DNA from: Actinomycetota bacterium
Lineage (GTDB): Bacteria > Actinomycetota > Acidimicrobiia > Acidimicrobiales > Acidimicrobiaceae
DNA length: 8,018 nucleotides
Direction: 5' to 3'
NCBI GenBank assembly: GCA_004366215.1
Contig: SIRY01000054.1
Location: 1 to 8,018, forward strand
In this document: positions 1-5,869 of the stretch, piece after piece
Numbering within the stretch: position 1 is the stretch's first letter
How the letters are laid out: each line of letters starts with the position of its first letter
Program-made: the position numbers and the translations under genes
Notes under the pieces: generated by a model
Seen by the model: only the letters and a program-made list of their open reading frames with translations
Databases searched by the model: none
What the model was told of the DNA's origin: nothing

Positions 1-2
1 AC

Positions 3-236
3 GAGCTCGTCAAGCCTGGAGGGCGGCTCGTCATCATCGGCCACCACATCGCGGGCTGTGGCATCGCGGGTCCGAGCGACCCGGATCGGCTCCTCTCTGA
101 GGAGGAGGTGCGAGCGACGTTCGCTCCAGACGAGGTCGAGCTCCTCGAGGTAGTCGAGGAGCGGGGCGATCACGGCCACGTGGCCCCGTCGCTCATCGCG
201 GTCGTGCGACGTCAGCGCAGCGCCCCGGTGCCCTGA
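3..236 (+). CDS. SAM-dependent methyltransferase, C-terminal fragment (5' end outside window)
   Basis: The open frame enters from the left edge and ends at TGA 234-236, giving 77 residues. It begins ELVKPGGRLVIIGHH, the typical late strand of a class I Rossmann methyltransferase, in which a 'LkPGG.l.ii' turn follows the SAM-binding core. The stretch GPSDPDRLLSEEEVRATF and the closing strand pattern VELLEVVEERGDHGHVAPSLIAVVRR resemble small TehB-like or mycobacterial-type methyltransferases. The SAM-binding motif I would lie upstream of the window, so neither substrate nor exact family can be named. Its last 25 bases overlap the end of the convergent aminotransferase gene, which leaves no room for a separate terminator. 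The reading frame is clear and the methyltransferase call is likely; a specific function is not supported. Confidence 0.72.
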   Translation, partial: ELVKPGGRLVIIGHHIAGCGIAGPSDPDRLLSEEEVRATFAPDEVELLEVVEERGDHGHVAPSLIAVVRRQRSAPVP

Positions 237-1402
237 GACTCGATGGGCCCGTCGAGGAGCGCCGTCCGGAGTCGGCGAAGCGCCTCGCTCAGCACGTCGG
301 GCTGTCGTGCAAAGCTCCAACGGATGAGCTTCGGTGCGCGCGCGGGGTCTGCGTAGAAGGGTTCGACCGGGATCGTCACCACGCCGGCCGTGTGGGCGAG
401 GGCGAGGGCAGCCTCGTGTGAGGTCTCCGCGCGAAGGAGTCCAAAGTCGCTGAGAACGAAGTATCCCGCCTGCGACGGTACGACGTGAAAGCCGAGATCC
501 TCAAGCCCCCGGACGAGGAGCTCGCGCTGGCGGCGCAGCGGCTCGCGCACGAGTGGGGCGAGCGCATCGATGTCGTCGAGAGCGTCGGCGACCGCGAGTT
601 GCAGCGGCGTGGCTCCCGCGTAGGTCAGGTACTGCACCTGGGAGCGAACCTCGCGAACGAGCTGTTCGGGCCCGAGCGCCCAGCCAACCTTCCACCCGGT
701 CAGGCCGAAGGTCTTGGCGGCCGACGAGACGACGAGCGTGCGCTCCCACATGCCGGGTACCGACCCAAGCGAGCGGTGCTCACCGTCGTAGACCAGGAAC
801 TCGTAGACCTCGTCGGAGAGCACCCGCAGATCAGAGCGGGTCGCGACGTCTGCAATGGTGTTGAGCGCGGCCGTGCCGAGGATCGCACCGCTTGGGTTGT
901 GCGGTGAGTTGACGACGATGAGCCTCGTCCGTGGCGTGACCGCCGCCTCGAGCGCGGCGCGGTCGCCCTCGAGCAGTGTGCCGAGGTCGACGCCGACGGG
1001 TCGGGCTCCTGCAGCGCGGATCGCGGCGAGGTACGCGTCGTAGGCAGGCTCGAGCACGACCGCCTCGTCGCCGGGATCGAGCCACGCTAGGCAGGCCGCG
1101 GCGATCGCCTCGGTAGCGCCCGAGGTGATCGTGACGTTGCGGTCGGGGTCGAGGGTGCGCCCGAATCGAGCTCCCCAGAGCGAGGCAACCTGGCGGCGCA
1201 GCGGCTCGACGCCTCCCGGGGGCGCGTACTGATTCGAACCGGCACGCAGCGCACGGACAGCTGCTTCGATGGCACGGGAGGGGCCGTGGGTGTCAGGGAA
1301 ACCTTGTCCGAGATTGACCGCATCGAGCTCGCGGGCAAGGCGAGACATCGACGCGAAGATCGTCTCGCCAGCGCCACGCGCCCGCTCGCTCGCAGGGTAC
1401 AC
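212..1402 (-). CDS. dapC: PLP-dependent aminotransferase, DapC-like (N-succinyldiaminopimelate aminotransferase type)
   Basis: This is a 396-residue class I/II (fold-type I) aminotransferase, full length for the family. Landmarks are an N-terminal VNLGQGFPD segment (29-37), NQYAPPGG (57-64), SGATEAIAAA (94-103), NSPHNPSGA (165-173, substrate/PLP Asn), SDEVYE (196-201, Asp pairing with the PLP ring nitrogen), SSAAK with the probable Schiff-base Lys230, LTGWKVGW (234-241), and Arg361 in LIRWSF, expected to hold the substrate carboxylate. Wording and order closely follow my memory of the M. tuberculosis DapC protein, which transfers an amino group from glutamate in lysine/diaminopimelate synthesis. 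Related enzymes act on methionine or kynurenine, so substrate is an inference. The start is GTG (complement of 1400-1402), because an in-frame TAG lies four codons upstream. That TAG is part of a TAGACT -10 box six bases away, so the mRNA is probably leaderless. The gene diverges from the oxyanion transport operon. Confidence 0.85.
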   Translation of the reverse strand: MYPASERARGAGETIFASMSRLARELDAVNLGQGFPDTHGPSRAIEAAVRALRAGSNQYAPPGGVEPLRRQVASLWGARFGRTLDPDRNVTITSGATEAIAAACLAWLDPGDEAVVLEPAYDAYLAAIRAAGARPVGVDLGTLLEGDRAALEAAVTPRTRLIVVNSPHNPSGAILGTAALNTIADVATRSDLRVLSDEVYEFLVYDGEHRSLGSVPGMWERTLVVSSAAKTFGLTGWKVGWALGPEQLVREVRSQVQYLTYAGATPLQLAVADALDDIDALAPLVREPLRRQRELLVRGLEDLGFHVVPSQAGYFVLSDFGLLRAETSHEAALALAHTAGVVTIPVEPFYADPARAPKLIRWSFARQPDVLSEALRRLRTALLDGPIESQGTGALR

Positions 1403-1408
1403 GCACCG

Positions 1409-1414
1409 AGTCTA
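1409..1414 (-). promoter_or_regulatory. -10 element (TAGACT) of the aminotransferase gene
   Basis: Reading the minus strand, TAGACT is followed by six bases (CGGTGC) and the GTG start at 1402. A transcript beginning about seven bases past the -10 would start on the start codon itself. No convincing -35 box is seen at 17-18 bases. A small perfect inverted repeat, GCCGC-GACT-GCGGC (1427-1440), covers the expected -35 area. The same CTAGACT core recurs before two other genes in the window. Confidence 0.6.
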
Positions 1415-1445
1415 GGAACCTCTCTAGCCGCGACTGCGGCCGAGC

Positions 1446-1475
1446 TTGACAGAGATACTAGCACAACGCTAGCAT
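1446..1475 (+). promoter_or_regulatory. Promoter of the molybdate/tungstate transport operon
   Basis: A perfect consensus -35, TTGACA (1446-1451), is followed after 18 bases by TAGCAT (1470-1475), a TANNNT-type -10. The ATG start codon lies only seven bases downstream at 1483, so the predicted transcription start coincides with the start codon and the mRNA is probably leaderless. No Shine-Dalgarno sequence precedes this ATG. This is the only promoter in the window with a consensus -35. Confidence 0.7.
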
Positions 1476-1476
1476 C
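1454..1476. repeat. Near-palindromic dyad in the operon promoter, probable operator
   Basis: Left arm GATACTAGC (1454-1462) and right arm GCTAGCATC (1468-1476) are separated by ACAAC. Eight of nine arm positions pair; the central CTAGC/GCTAG pair is perfect. The dyad fills most of the spacer and covers the whole -10 box, so a bound dimer would block RNA polymerase. The best local candidate to bind it is the XRE-PBP protein encoded as the last gene of the operon. That link is inference: no bound protein is shown by the sequence. Confidence 0.5.
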
Positions 1477-1482
1477 GATGGC

Positions 1483-2466
1483 ATGCGCACGCGGACTACG
1501 GCTCACGTGATCGGTGCCCTCGCCTGCGCTGCGGTGCTCGCGTCGTGCGGGTCGTCAGCGGCTCAGCACCAGGAGGCTGGTGCGTCGCAGGTCGCAGACG
1601 TCGCCTACGCGGGATCGCTGCAGTACATCAACGAGCAGGTTGTCGGCCCTGGATTCACGAAGGCGACGGGCTATGGCTACGAGGGCAGGGGAGGTGGCGC
1701 CTTCGGCGTAGCCCACGAGATCGCCGCTGGGGAGATCAGCCCGAACGTCTTCGAGGCCATCGGACCAGGGCCGATCGAGGAGCTCGAGCCTCGGTTCACC
1801 TCCTGGTACGTGACGATCGCAGCGAGCCCCATCGTGCTCGCGTACAACCCAGCGACCCCCTTCGCTTCGACCTTCGCGGCGATCGCGAGCGGTCGAGAGC
1901 CGTTCACCGACCTCTTCTCGGTGCTCGAGCGCCCAGGATTCCTGCTCGGCCGGACGGACCCCAACACTGATCCGCAGGGTCAGGCCTTCTACGAGATGGT
2001 CGAGCTCGCCACGGTGCGCTACCACCTGCCCGCCTCGACCCCGAGCACCGTGCTCGGGCCGCTCGACAACCCAGCGCAGGTGTTTCCCGAAACCGCACTC
2101 GAGGCACGTCTCGAGAGTGGTCAGCTCGACGCAGCGAGCGCCTTCCGCTCTGAGGCGGTCCAGCTCCACCTTCCCTACGTGCCCCTGCCGACGGCGATCG
2201 ACTTCGGTGATCCCGCCGAGGCGCAGGCGTACGCAGCGGCGTCGCTGCGCCTCGCGAGTGGGCAGGTCGTCCATGGGCACCCGCTCACGGTGACGATCAC
2301 AGAGATTGGCCACCACGACGCGCGTGCCGCGCTCAGCTTCATCACCTACCTGCTGAGCCCGAGAGGGCGCCGGGAGCTTGCCCAGGGTGGCTACACGCTC
2401 CTTCGTCCTACCATCGTCGGATCGGGAGTGCCGCGTGCTGTCCGCGCTGCCGTCGCGGGCGCCTGA
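1483..2466 (+). CDS. wtpA: Molybdate/tungstate ABC transporter substrate-binding lipoprotein (WtpA/ModA-like)
   Basis: A 327-residue exported binding protein that should capture an oxyanion outside the cell and deliver it to the permease encoded next. Residues 1-22 form a lipoprotein signal: Arg residues, a hydrophobic core and lipobox LASC with Cys22. The mature part has the family landmarks AGSL (43-46), a Gly-rich GRGGGAFG loop (68-75), RFTSWYVTIAASPIVLAYNP (starting at 104), GRTDPNTDPQG (156-166, the hallmark of the WtpA/ModA group), ALEARLESGQLDAASAF (205-221) and LPTAIDFGDP (235-244). Molybdate or tungstate is therefore the likely ligand. In archaeal WtpA, as I recall it, the stretch aligned to 217-224 carries a Glu that coordinates the metal; here alanine or serine occupies that place, so coordination may differ. 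The ATG at 1483 is chosen because the promoter ends seven bases upstream. The end overlaps the permease gene by 32 bases. Confidence 0.82.
   Translation: MRTRTTAHVIGALACAAVLASCGSSAAQHQEAGASQVADVAYAGSLQYINEQVVGPGFTKATGYGYEGRGGGAFGVAHEIAAGEISPNVFEAIGPGPIEELEPRFTSWYVTIAASPIVLAYNPATPFASTFAAIASGREPFTDLFSVLERPGFLLGRTDPNTDPQGQAFYEMVELATVRYHLPASTPSTVLGPLDNPAQVFPETALEARLESGQLDAASAFRSEAVQLHLPYVPLPTAIDFGDPAEAQAYAAASLRLASGQVVHGHPLTVTITEIGHHDARAALSFITYLLSPRGRRELAQGGYTLLRPTIVGSGVPRAVRAAVAGA
2424..2428 (+). promoter_or_regulatory. Ribosome binding site fixing the permease start
   Basis: GGGAG lies six bases before GTG 2435, inside the 3' end of the binding-protein gene. This ideal spacing favours GTG 2435 over the upstream in-frame TTG 2378 or GTG 2387, which lack comparable sites. 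Confidence 0.65.
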
Positions 2467-3262
2467 GCTGCCGCCACGAGGCGTACGCCGACCCAGCCTG
2501 CTGGGTGTGGTGGGGCTACTCGTCGGGCTTGCGAGTTGGGTCGTGATCCTCGCCCCGGTCATCACCCTCCTCATCGAGCTCCGCGTCGGCGCCATCCTCG
2601 CTGCGCTCCGGGCTCCCGGTGCGCTCGACCCGGCAGGTACATCGCTCGCGGCGTCAGCCATCGCGCTCGCGAGCGTGGTCGTCCTCGGGACGCCGCTCGC
2701 CCTCGTCATCGCACACCACCGCGGATGGCTCGCACGGCTGCTCGAGGCGGGGCTGCTCATCTCGCTGCTGCTGCCCCCACTCGTCGTTGGACTCCTGCTC
2801 GTGTTCATGATCGGGCCCCTGACGCCCCTTGGGCAGCTCCTTGGTCACCTTGGCCTCTCAGCTACCAACACCTTCCTTGCCCTCGTCATCGCCGAGGTCT
2901 ACGAGGCGGTGCCGTACTACGTGCTCGCGGCGGCTGCGGCCTTTGGAGCCGTCGATCCAGAGCTCGAGCTCCAAGCGCGACTCCTCGGTGAGAGCCCGCT
3001 TCGTGCCTGGCGACGGGTCGTTGTTCCGAACGTCGCTGGCGAGCTCGCGGCGGCGCTCTCCATCGCGTGGGCCCGCGCCATCGGTGCCTTCGGCGCCGTC
3101 GTCATCATCGCTTACCACCCCTACGGCTTGCCGATGCAGGTCTGGGTCACGCTCAACGAGATCGGGCTTGCTCGTGCCCTGCCCTACGCACTCGTCTTGC
3201 TCGTCGTCGCCTTGCCGTTCCCAGCGCTCGCCTACGCTCGGAGCCGACATGCTGCACGCTGA
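2435..3262 (+). CDS. wtpB: Molybdate/tungstate ABC transporter permease (ModB/WtpB-like)
   Basis: A 275-residue inner-membrane permease, normal length for ModB/WtpB. It should form a homodimeric channel that accepts the oxyanion from the lipoprotein. Hydrophobic segments lie near residues 22-45, 68-94, 103-126, 144-170, 205-226 and 249-268, consistent with six helices. The cytoplasmic coupling (EAA-type) loop is clear at about 178-198: ELQARLLGESPLRAWRRVVVP matches the 'A..LGa...r.f..V.lP' pattern that docks onto the ATPase. LLPPLVVGLLLVFMIGPLTPLG (112-133) and the stretch IGAFGAVVIIAY (216-227) are typical of molybdate-type permeases. The start is GTG 2435, preceded by GGGAG. It overlaps the upstream gene by 32 bases and the ATPase gene by 14, indicating translational coupling in one transcript. 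Confidence 0.85.
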   Translation: MLSALPSRAPELPPRGVRRPSLLGVVGLLVGLASWVVILAPVITLLIELRVGAILAALRAPGALDPAGTSLAASAIALASVVVLGTPLALVIAHHRGWLARLLEAGLLISLLLPPLVVGLLLVFMIGPLTPLGQLLGHLGLSATNTFLALVIAEVYEAVPYYVLAAAAAFGAVDPELELQARLLGESPLRAWRRVVVPNVAGELAAALSIAWARAIGAFGAVVIIAYHPYGLPMQVWVTLNEIGLARALPYALVLLVVALPFPALAYARSRHAAR

Positions 3263-4241
3263 GGTGGGCATCAGGCGAGGGTCACTGCAGCTGCGCGCTG
3301 CCTTCGAGGTTCCCGAGGGGACAGTCCTCGGTGTGTTCGGCCCTTCAGGGGCCGGCAAGACGACGCTGCTCGGCGCCATCGCGGGCTTCATCGACCTTGA
3401 CGATGGGGAGATTCGCGTCGATGGCGTGACGCTCTCAACCCCCGGCCACACGGTACCGCTCGAGCGGCGGGGGGTCGGGCTCGTGCGCCAACGTCCGGCG
3501 CTCTTTGGCCACCTGAGCGTGCGTGGGAACGTTGGCTTCGCCCCTCGCTCGACCGAGCAGGAGGTCGCAGCTCTCCTCGAGCGCTTCGGGCTCACGGAGC
3601 TCGCCCACCGGCGTCCTCGCGAGCTCTCGGGCGGCGAGGCTCAGCGGGTTGCCATCGCGCGAGCACTCGCCGCCCACCCTCGCGTGCTGCTCTTCGACGA
3701 GCCCATGACCGGACTCGACCACGGTTTGGTCGACGAGGTTGCTCGCGCGATCCGCGAAGCAGCGAGGACCTGCTGCGTCGTCCTCGTCGAACACGACTTC
3801 GCGCTCCTTGCGCGCCTCGCCGACTCGATCCTCGTGCTCGACCGAGGTCGCCAACTCCAGCTTGCGTCGAGCGCGCTGCTGCAGCGCGCGCCTTCCTCGG
3901 AGCGGGTCGCCTCGCTACTCGGCATGGTCGGACCGTTGGTACGAGGGCGGAGTCGGTGGTGGTGTTGGCCTGAGAAGATCCGCTTCGCGTGCGCGTCGTC
4001 GCAGGGCCCGAACGCTGAGGGGGTGATCGTTGGAGAGCCACGCTTCGTGAGGGGACGCTTTGAGCACCGCGTCGTGGTGGGGGAGGTCGGAACGCTCTCG
4101 CTCGCGGCCCAGTCACCGTGGCCACCAGGCCCTGTGCGCCTCGAGCTCGAGGACCCGGTCGCGATCGAGGAGGGGTGCGAGGAGATCGCCGGCACCCACG
4201 AGCGGTCCGAGGCAGCCCAGAGCACCGAGGTCGGAGCGTGA
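3249..4241 (+). CDS. wtpC: Molybdate/tungstate ABC transporter ATP-binding protein (ModC/WtpC-like)
   Basis: A 330-residue cytoplasmic ATPase that powers the permease. It shows all nucleotide-binding motifs: Walker A GPSGAGKT (31-38), Q-loop Gln81 in VRQRPALFGHLSV, signature LSGGEAQRVAIARAL (126-140), Walker B VLLFDEP (146-152), D-loop GLDH (155-158) and the switch His182 (VEHD). Residues after about 235 (WWCWPEKIRFA, then a beta-rich stretch to about 306) resemble the TOBE/Mop-type regulatory domain of anion-transport ATPases, which in ModC can bind the oxyanion. The final 25 residues are acidic and probably disordered. ATG 3249 is chosen because GGAG (3240-3243) sits five bases upstream and the protein then begins at the family's usual first strand. 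The end overlaps the regulator start in GTGA (4238-4241). Confidence 0.87.
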   Translation: MLHAEVGIRRGSLQLRAAFEVPEGTVLGVFGPSGAGKTTLLGAIAGFIDLDDGEIRVDGVTLSTPGHTVPLERRGVGLVRQRPALFGHLSVRGNVGFAPRSTEQEVAALLERFGLTELAHRRPRELSGGEAQRVAIARALAAHPRVLLFDEPMTGLDHGLVDEVARAIREAARTCCVVLVEHDFALLARLADSILVLDRGRQLQLASSALLQRAPSSERVASLLGMVGPLVRGRSRWWCWPEKIRFACASSQGPNAEGVIVGEPRFVRGRFEHRVVVGEVGTLSLAAQSPWPPGPVRLELEDPVAIEEGCEEIAGTHERSEAAQSTEVGA

Positions 4242-5296
4242 GCGAGCGGCTGCGCCGCCTCCGGCGCCTCCGCGGGCTCTCGCAGCTCGAGGTGGCGGCT
4301 GCGGTTGGGGTGTCCCGTCAGGCGATCGCGGGGATCGAGGCAGGCGCGTTCGAGCCCTCGCTCGGCGTCGCGCTCGCGCTGGCACGGCTCTTTGGCGTGA
4401 GCGTCGAGGCGCTCTTTGGCGACGCTGATGCCGACACCGACAGGAGCGTGGAGCTCGTCGAGCCTGCTGAGCTCGGGACTCGCCTCGAGCTCGTCGTGGT
4501 GGCTGACCACGTCGTCGGCGTTCCCCGCAGCGGCGAGGCGGGGCTTGGGGTTGGCTTTCACCCGGCGACGGCCCGCCTCGTCGGGGCGGCACTCGCGCGT
4601 GGTCGCGAGCCTGAGCGCCGCGCTCTCGTCGTCGCCGGGTGTGACCCCGGCCTCGCGTTGCTCGCGCCCCCTCTCGCTCGTCGCGCGCGGCCGCTCGAGC
4701 TCGTCTGGTGGCCAGCCCCCTCGTCGGTTGCCCTCGCAGCCCTCGAGCGGGGGCTCGTGCACGTGGCTGGGTTCCACGTTCCGCTCGACGAGCAGGGAAG
4801 GTGGTCGCTACCGGGGCTACCAGACTGGGTCGAGGTGCGCAGTTTCGCCGGTTGGCGTGAGGGCTTGCTCACCCGCGACCACAGCCCGCGGTCAGCGCAC
4901 GCGCTCCGTCGCTGGCGCCTCGCGAACCGTCAGCTAGGAGCAGAGGCACGCACGCTGCTCGAGTCGTGGCTGCGAGGCGAGGGCGTCGAGCCGGCGGAGC
5001 TCACCGGGTGGGACTCGCAGGTAGGTTCGCACCTCATGGTCGCGCAGGCGGTCGCAGCGGGAGTCGCAGACGTCGGCGTTGCCCTCGAGCCGGCGGCGAT
5101 CGAGTTCGGTCTGCGATTTACGCCACTCGCTCGCGAGCAGTTCTTCCTCGCCATGCCCCGCGACGTCGTCTCGGCAGACGAGGAGCTTCGGCTTGCGTTT
5201 GAAGAGCTGCTCAGCGAGGACGAGCTGCGTCGTGCGCTCTCGTCGCTCGGCGGCTACGTCGGCCTCGACGACCTCGGGGCCATCGTGAGGCCCTAG
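4238..5296 (+). CDS. XRE-family helix-turn-helix regulator fused to a PBP-like (molybdate-binding type) domain
   Basis: A 352-residue one-component regulator. Residues 2-60 are an XRE-type helix-turn-helix: LSQLEVAAAVGVSRQAIAGI (13-32), then a conserved EAGAFEPSLGVALALARLFGVSVEALF. From about 80 to 345 comes a periplasmic-binding-protein-like domain of the kind fused to regulators in molybdate clusters (Pfam PBP_like, COG1910 type). Its marks are VVAGCDPGLALL (131-142), SSVALAALERGLVHVAGFHV (162-181), NRQLGAEARTLLE (230-242), HLMVAQAVAAGVADVGVALE (265-284) and FTPLAREQFFLAMP (294-307). It has no signal peptide, so this domain acts in the cytoplasm, probably sensing the imported anion or a molybdenum cofactor species. 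The GTG start overlaps the ATPase stop by four bases, so it is co-translated with the transporter. Autoregulation at the 1454-1476 dyad is plausible but inferred. Confidence 0.82.
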   Translation: MSERLRRLRRLRGLSQLEVAAAVGVSRQAIAGIEAGAFEPSLGVALALARLFGVSVEALFGDADADTDRSVELVEPAELGTRLELVVVADHVVGVPRSGEAGLGVGFHPATARLVGAALARGREPERRALVVAGCDPGLALLAPPLARRARPLELVWWPAPSSVALAALERGLVHVAGFHVPLDEQGRWSLPGLPDWVEVRSFAGWREGLLTRDHSPRSAHALRRWRLANRQLGAEARTLLESWLRGEGVEPAELTGWDSQVGSHLMVAQAVAAGVADVGVALEPAAIEFGLRFTPLAREQFFLAMPRDVVSADEELRLAFEELLSEDELRRALSSLGGYVGLDDLGAIVRP

Positions 5297-5340
5297 GCAG
5301 AGGCTGACCCGATTCGTCCATGCGCGTCAGCGGTGCCTAG
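5293..5340. repeat. Nested inverted repeat at the end of the transport operon
   Basis: Outer arms CTAGGCA (5293-5299) and TGCCTAG (5334-5340) are perfect complements. Inside them, GCTGAC (5303-5308) pairs perfectly with GTCAGC (5326-5331) around a 17-base loop, leaving only a 3/2-base internal bulge. In RNA this is a 13-bp stem that begins at the regulator's stop codon (5294-5296). No U-run follows, so a classical intrinsic terminator is uncertain, but a terminator-like or processing role is plausible. The right arm also overlaps the -10 of the next gene by three bases, so an operator is another possibility. Confidence 0.45.
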
Positions 5341-5343
5341 ACT
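5338..5343 (+). promoter_or_regulatory. -10 element (TAGACT) of the small membrane protein gene
   Basis: TAGACT is followed by six bases and then ATG 5350, giving the same geometry as before the aminotransferase and dioxygenase genes. No clear -35 or Shine-Dalgarno sequence is present. A leaderless transcript is likely, which supports ATG 5350 as the start. Confidence 0.55.
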
Positions 5344-5349
5344 AAGTCC

Positions 5350-5838
5350 ATGAGCGCATCGAGCGAAGCTACGCGTCACGGGGTGAACGCCCCAACCCCC
5401 GCGAACGGCGTACGCTGTCCCGGTGTCGCCACGCGGGTCGCAGGCACGTGTCCTGTGGCGCGAGAGGCGGAGGGCCGTCTTGACCGGCTGGCGCGGCGTG
5501 TCCTTCGGATCCCGGCGGCGTCGGCGACCAGCGAGCAGCAGCAAGACGCCGAGCGACTGTTCTCGGTCGCCATGATCCTCTCGGGGCTGCGCTGCACGCT
5601 GAGCTACGTGATCATTCCCTTCCTCTTGCCGGCCCTCGGACTTGGGGCAGTGGCGGGGCTCGGGCCAGAGATCGGCATACCCGTCGGGGTGCTCGCTCTC
5701 ATCTTCGACGTGCGAGGCATACGGCGCTTCCACCGGGCGCAGCATCGGTGGAGGTGGCAGATGACCGTGATCTACCTCGCCGTGATCGGGCTCGTCTCGT
5801 ACCTCGTCATCCAGGACGTCGTCGCGCTCGTGCGCTGA
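5350..5838 (+). CDS. Small membrane protein of unknown function
   Basis: A 162-residue protein I do not recognise. Residues 1-65 are hydrophilic, with Pro, Ala and Arg, two cysteines (23, 34) and a Gln/Glu/Asp-rich patch (SEQQQDAE, 61-68). Hydrophobic segments follow at about 71-100, 104-120 and 138-160, suggesting two to three membrane helices. The loop between the last two is basic and aromatic (DVRGIRRFHRAQHRWRWQM, 120-138), which suggests it faces the cytoplasm. No catalytic motif is visible. ATG 5350 is preferred because of the TAGACT box six bases upstream. The long N-terminal tail is poorly constrained, and a later start such as GTG 5455 cannot be excluded. It lies 53 bases after the transport operon but has its own promoter signal, so it is probably a separate unit. 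Confidence 0.68.
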   Translation: MSASSEATRHGVNAPTPANGVRCPGVATRVAGTCPVAREAEGRLDRLARRVLRIPAASATSEQQQDAERLFSVAMILSGLRCTLSYVIIPFLLPALGLGAVAGLGPEIGIPVGVLALIFDVRGIRRFHRAQHRWRWQMTVIYLAVIGLVSYLVIQDVVALVR

Positions 5839-5869
5839 GCAGCGCGGCCGCGCCGCGAGTGAAGGCTCA
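5836..5869. terminator. Possible shared terminator region between convergent genes
   Basis: The 28 bases between the stop codons contain the perfect palindrome GCGCGGCCGCGC (5842-5853), and TGAGC (5836-5840) pairs with GCTCA (5865-5869), each including a stop codon. A bidirectional hairpin is possible, but there is no loop in the central palindrome and no U-run on either strand, so this is weak. Confidence 0.25.

Noticed and set aside
485..907. Plus-strand open frame of 140 codons inside the aminotransferase gene
   Set aside because: It is antisense to the conserved PLP-binding region and has no ribosome binding site or family resemblance.
1478..1510. ATG at 1478 just before the binding-protein ATG
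   Set aside because: It opens a ten-codon frame ending at TGA 1508-1510, with no sign of function; a leader peptide cannot be supported because the predicted transcript starts at or after it.
2378..2434. Longer N-terminus for the permease from TTG 2378
   Set aside because: It would add 19 polar residues inside the binding-protein gene. GTG 2435 has an ideally spaced GGGAG.
1555..2808. Long open frame on the minus strand (417 codons) opposite the binding-protein and permease genes
   Set aside because: It is antisense to two genes with clear family motifs. Its composition (Arg, Ser and Gly rich, no domain) is what high-GC DNA gives opposite real genes.
2829..3248. Upstream extension of the ATPase frame across the permease gene
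   Set aside because: The extension is Ser/Arg-rich shadow sequence. ATG 3249 has a ribosome binding site and gives the normal ATPase N-terminus.
4118..4237. Upstream extension of the regulator frame
   Set aside because: It overlaps the ATPase C-terminus and adds Arg-rich sequence. GTG 4238 in a four-base GTGA overlap starts just before the helix-turn-helix.
3641..4777. Long open frame on the minus strand (378 codons) opposite the ATPase and regulator
   Set aside because: It covers sequence coding for the ATPase signature, Walker B and the regulator helix-turn-helix on the other strand, and shows no recognisable domain or start signal.
5411..5425. TACGCT six bases before a GTG, like the leaderless module
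   Set aside because: The GTG opens a different frame from the membrane protein and gives an Arg-rich frame that stops near the first membrane helix. It is probably coincidence.
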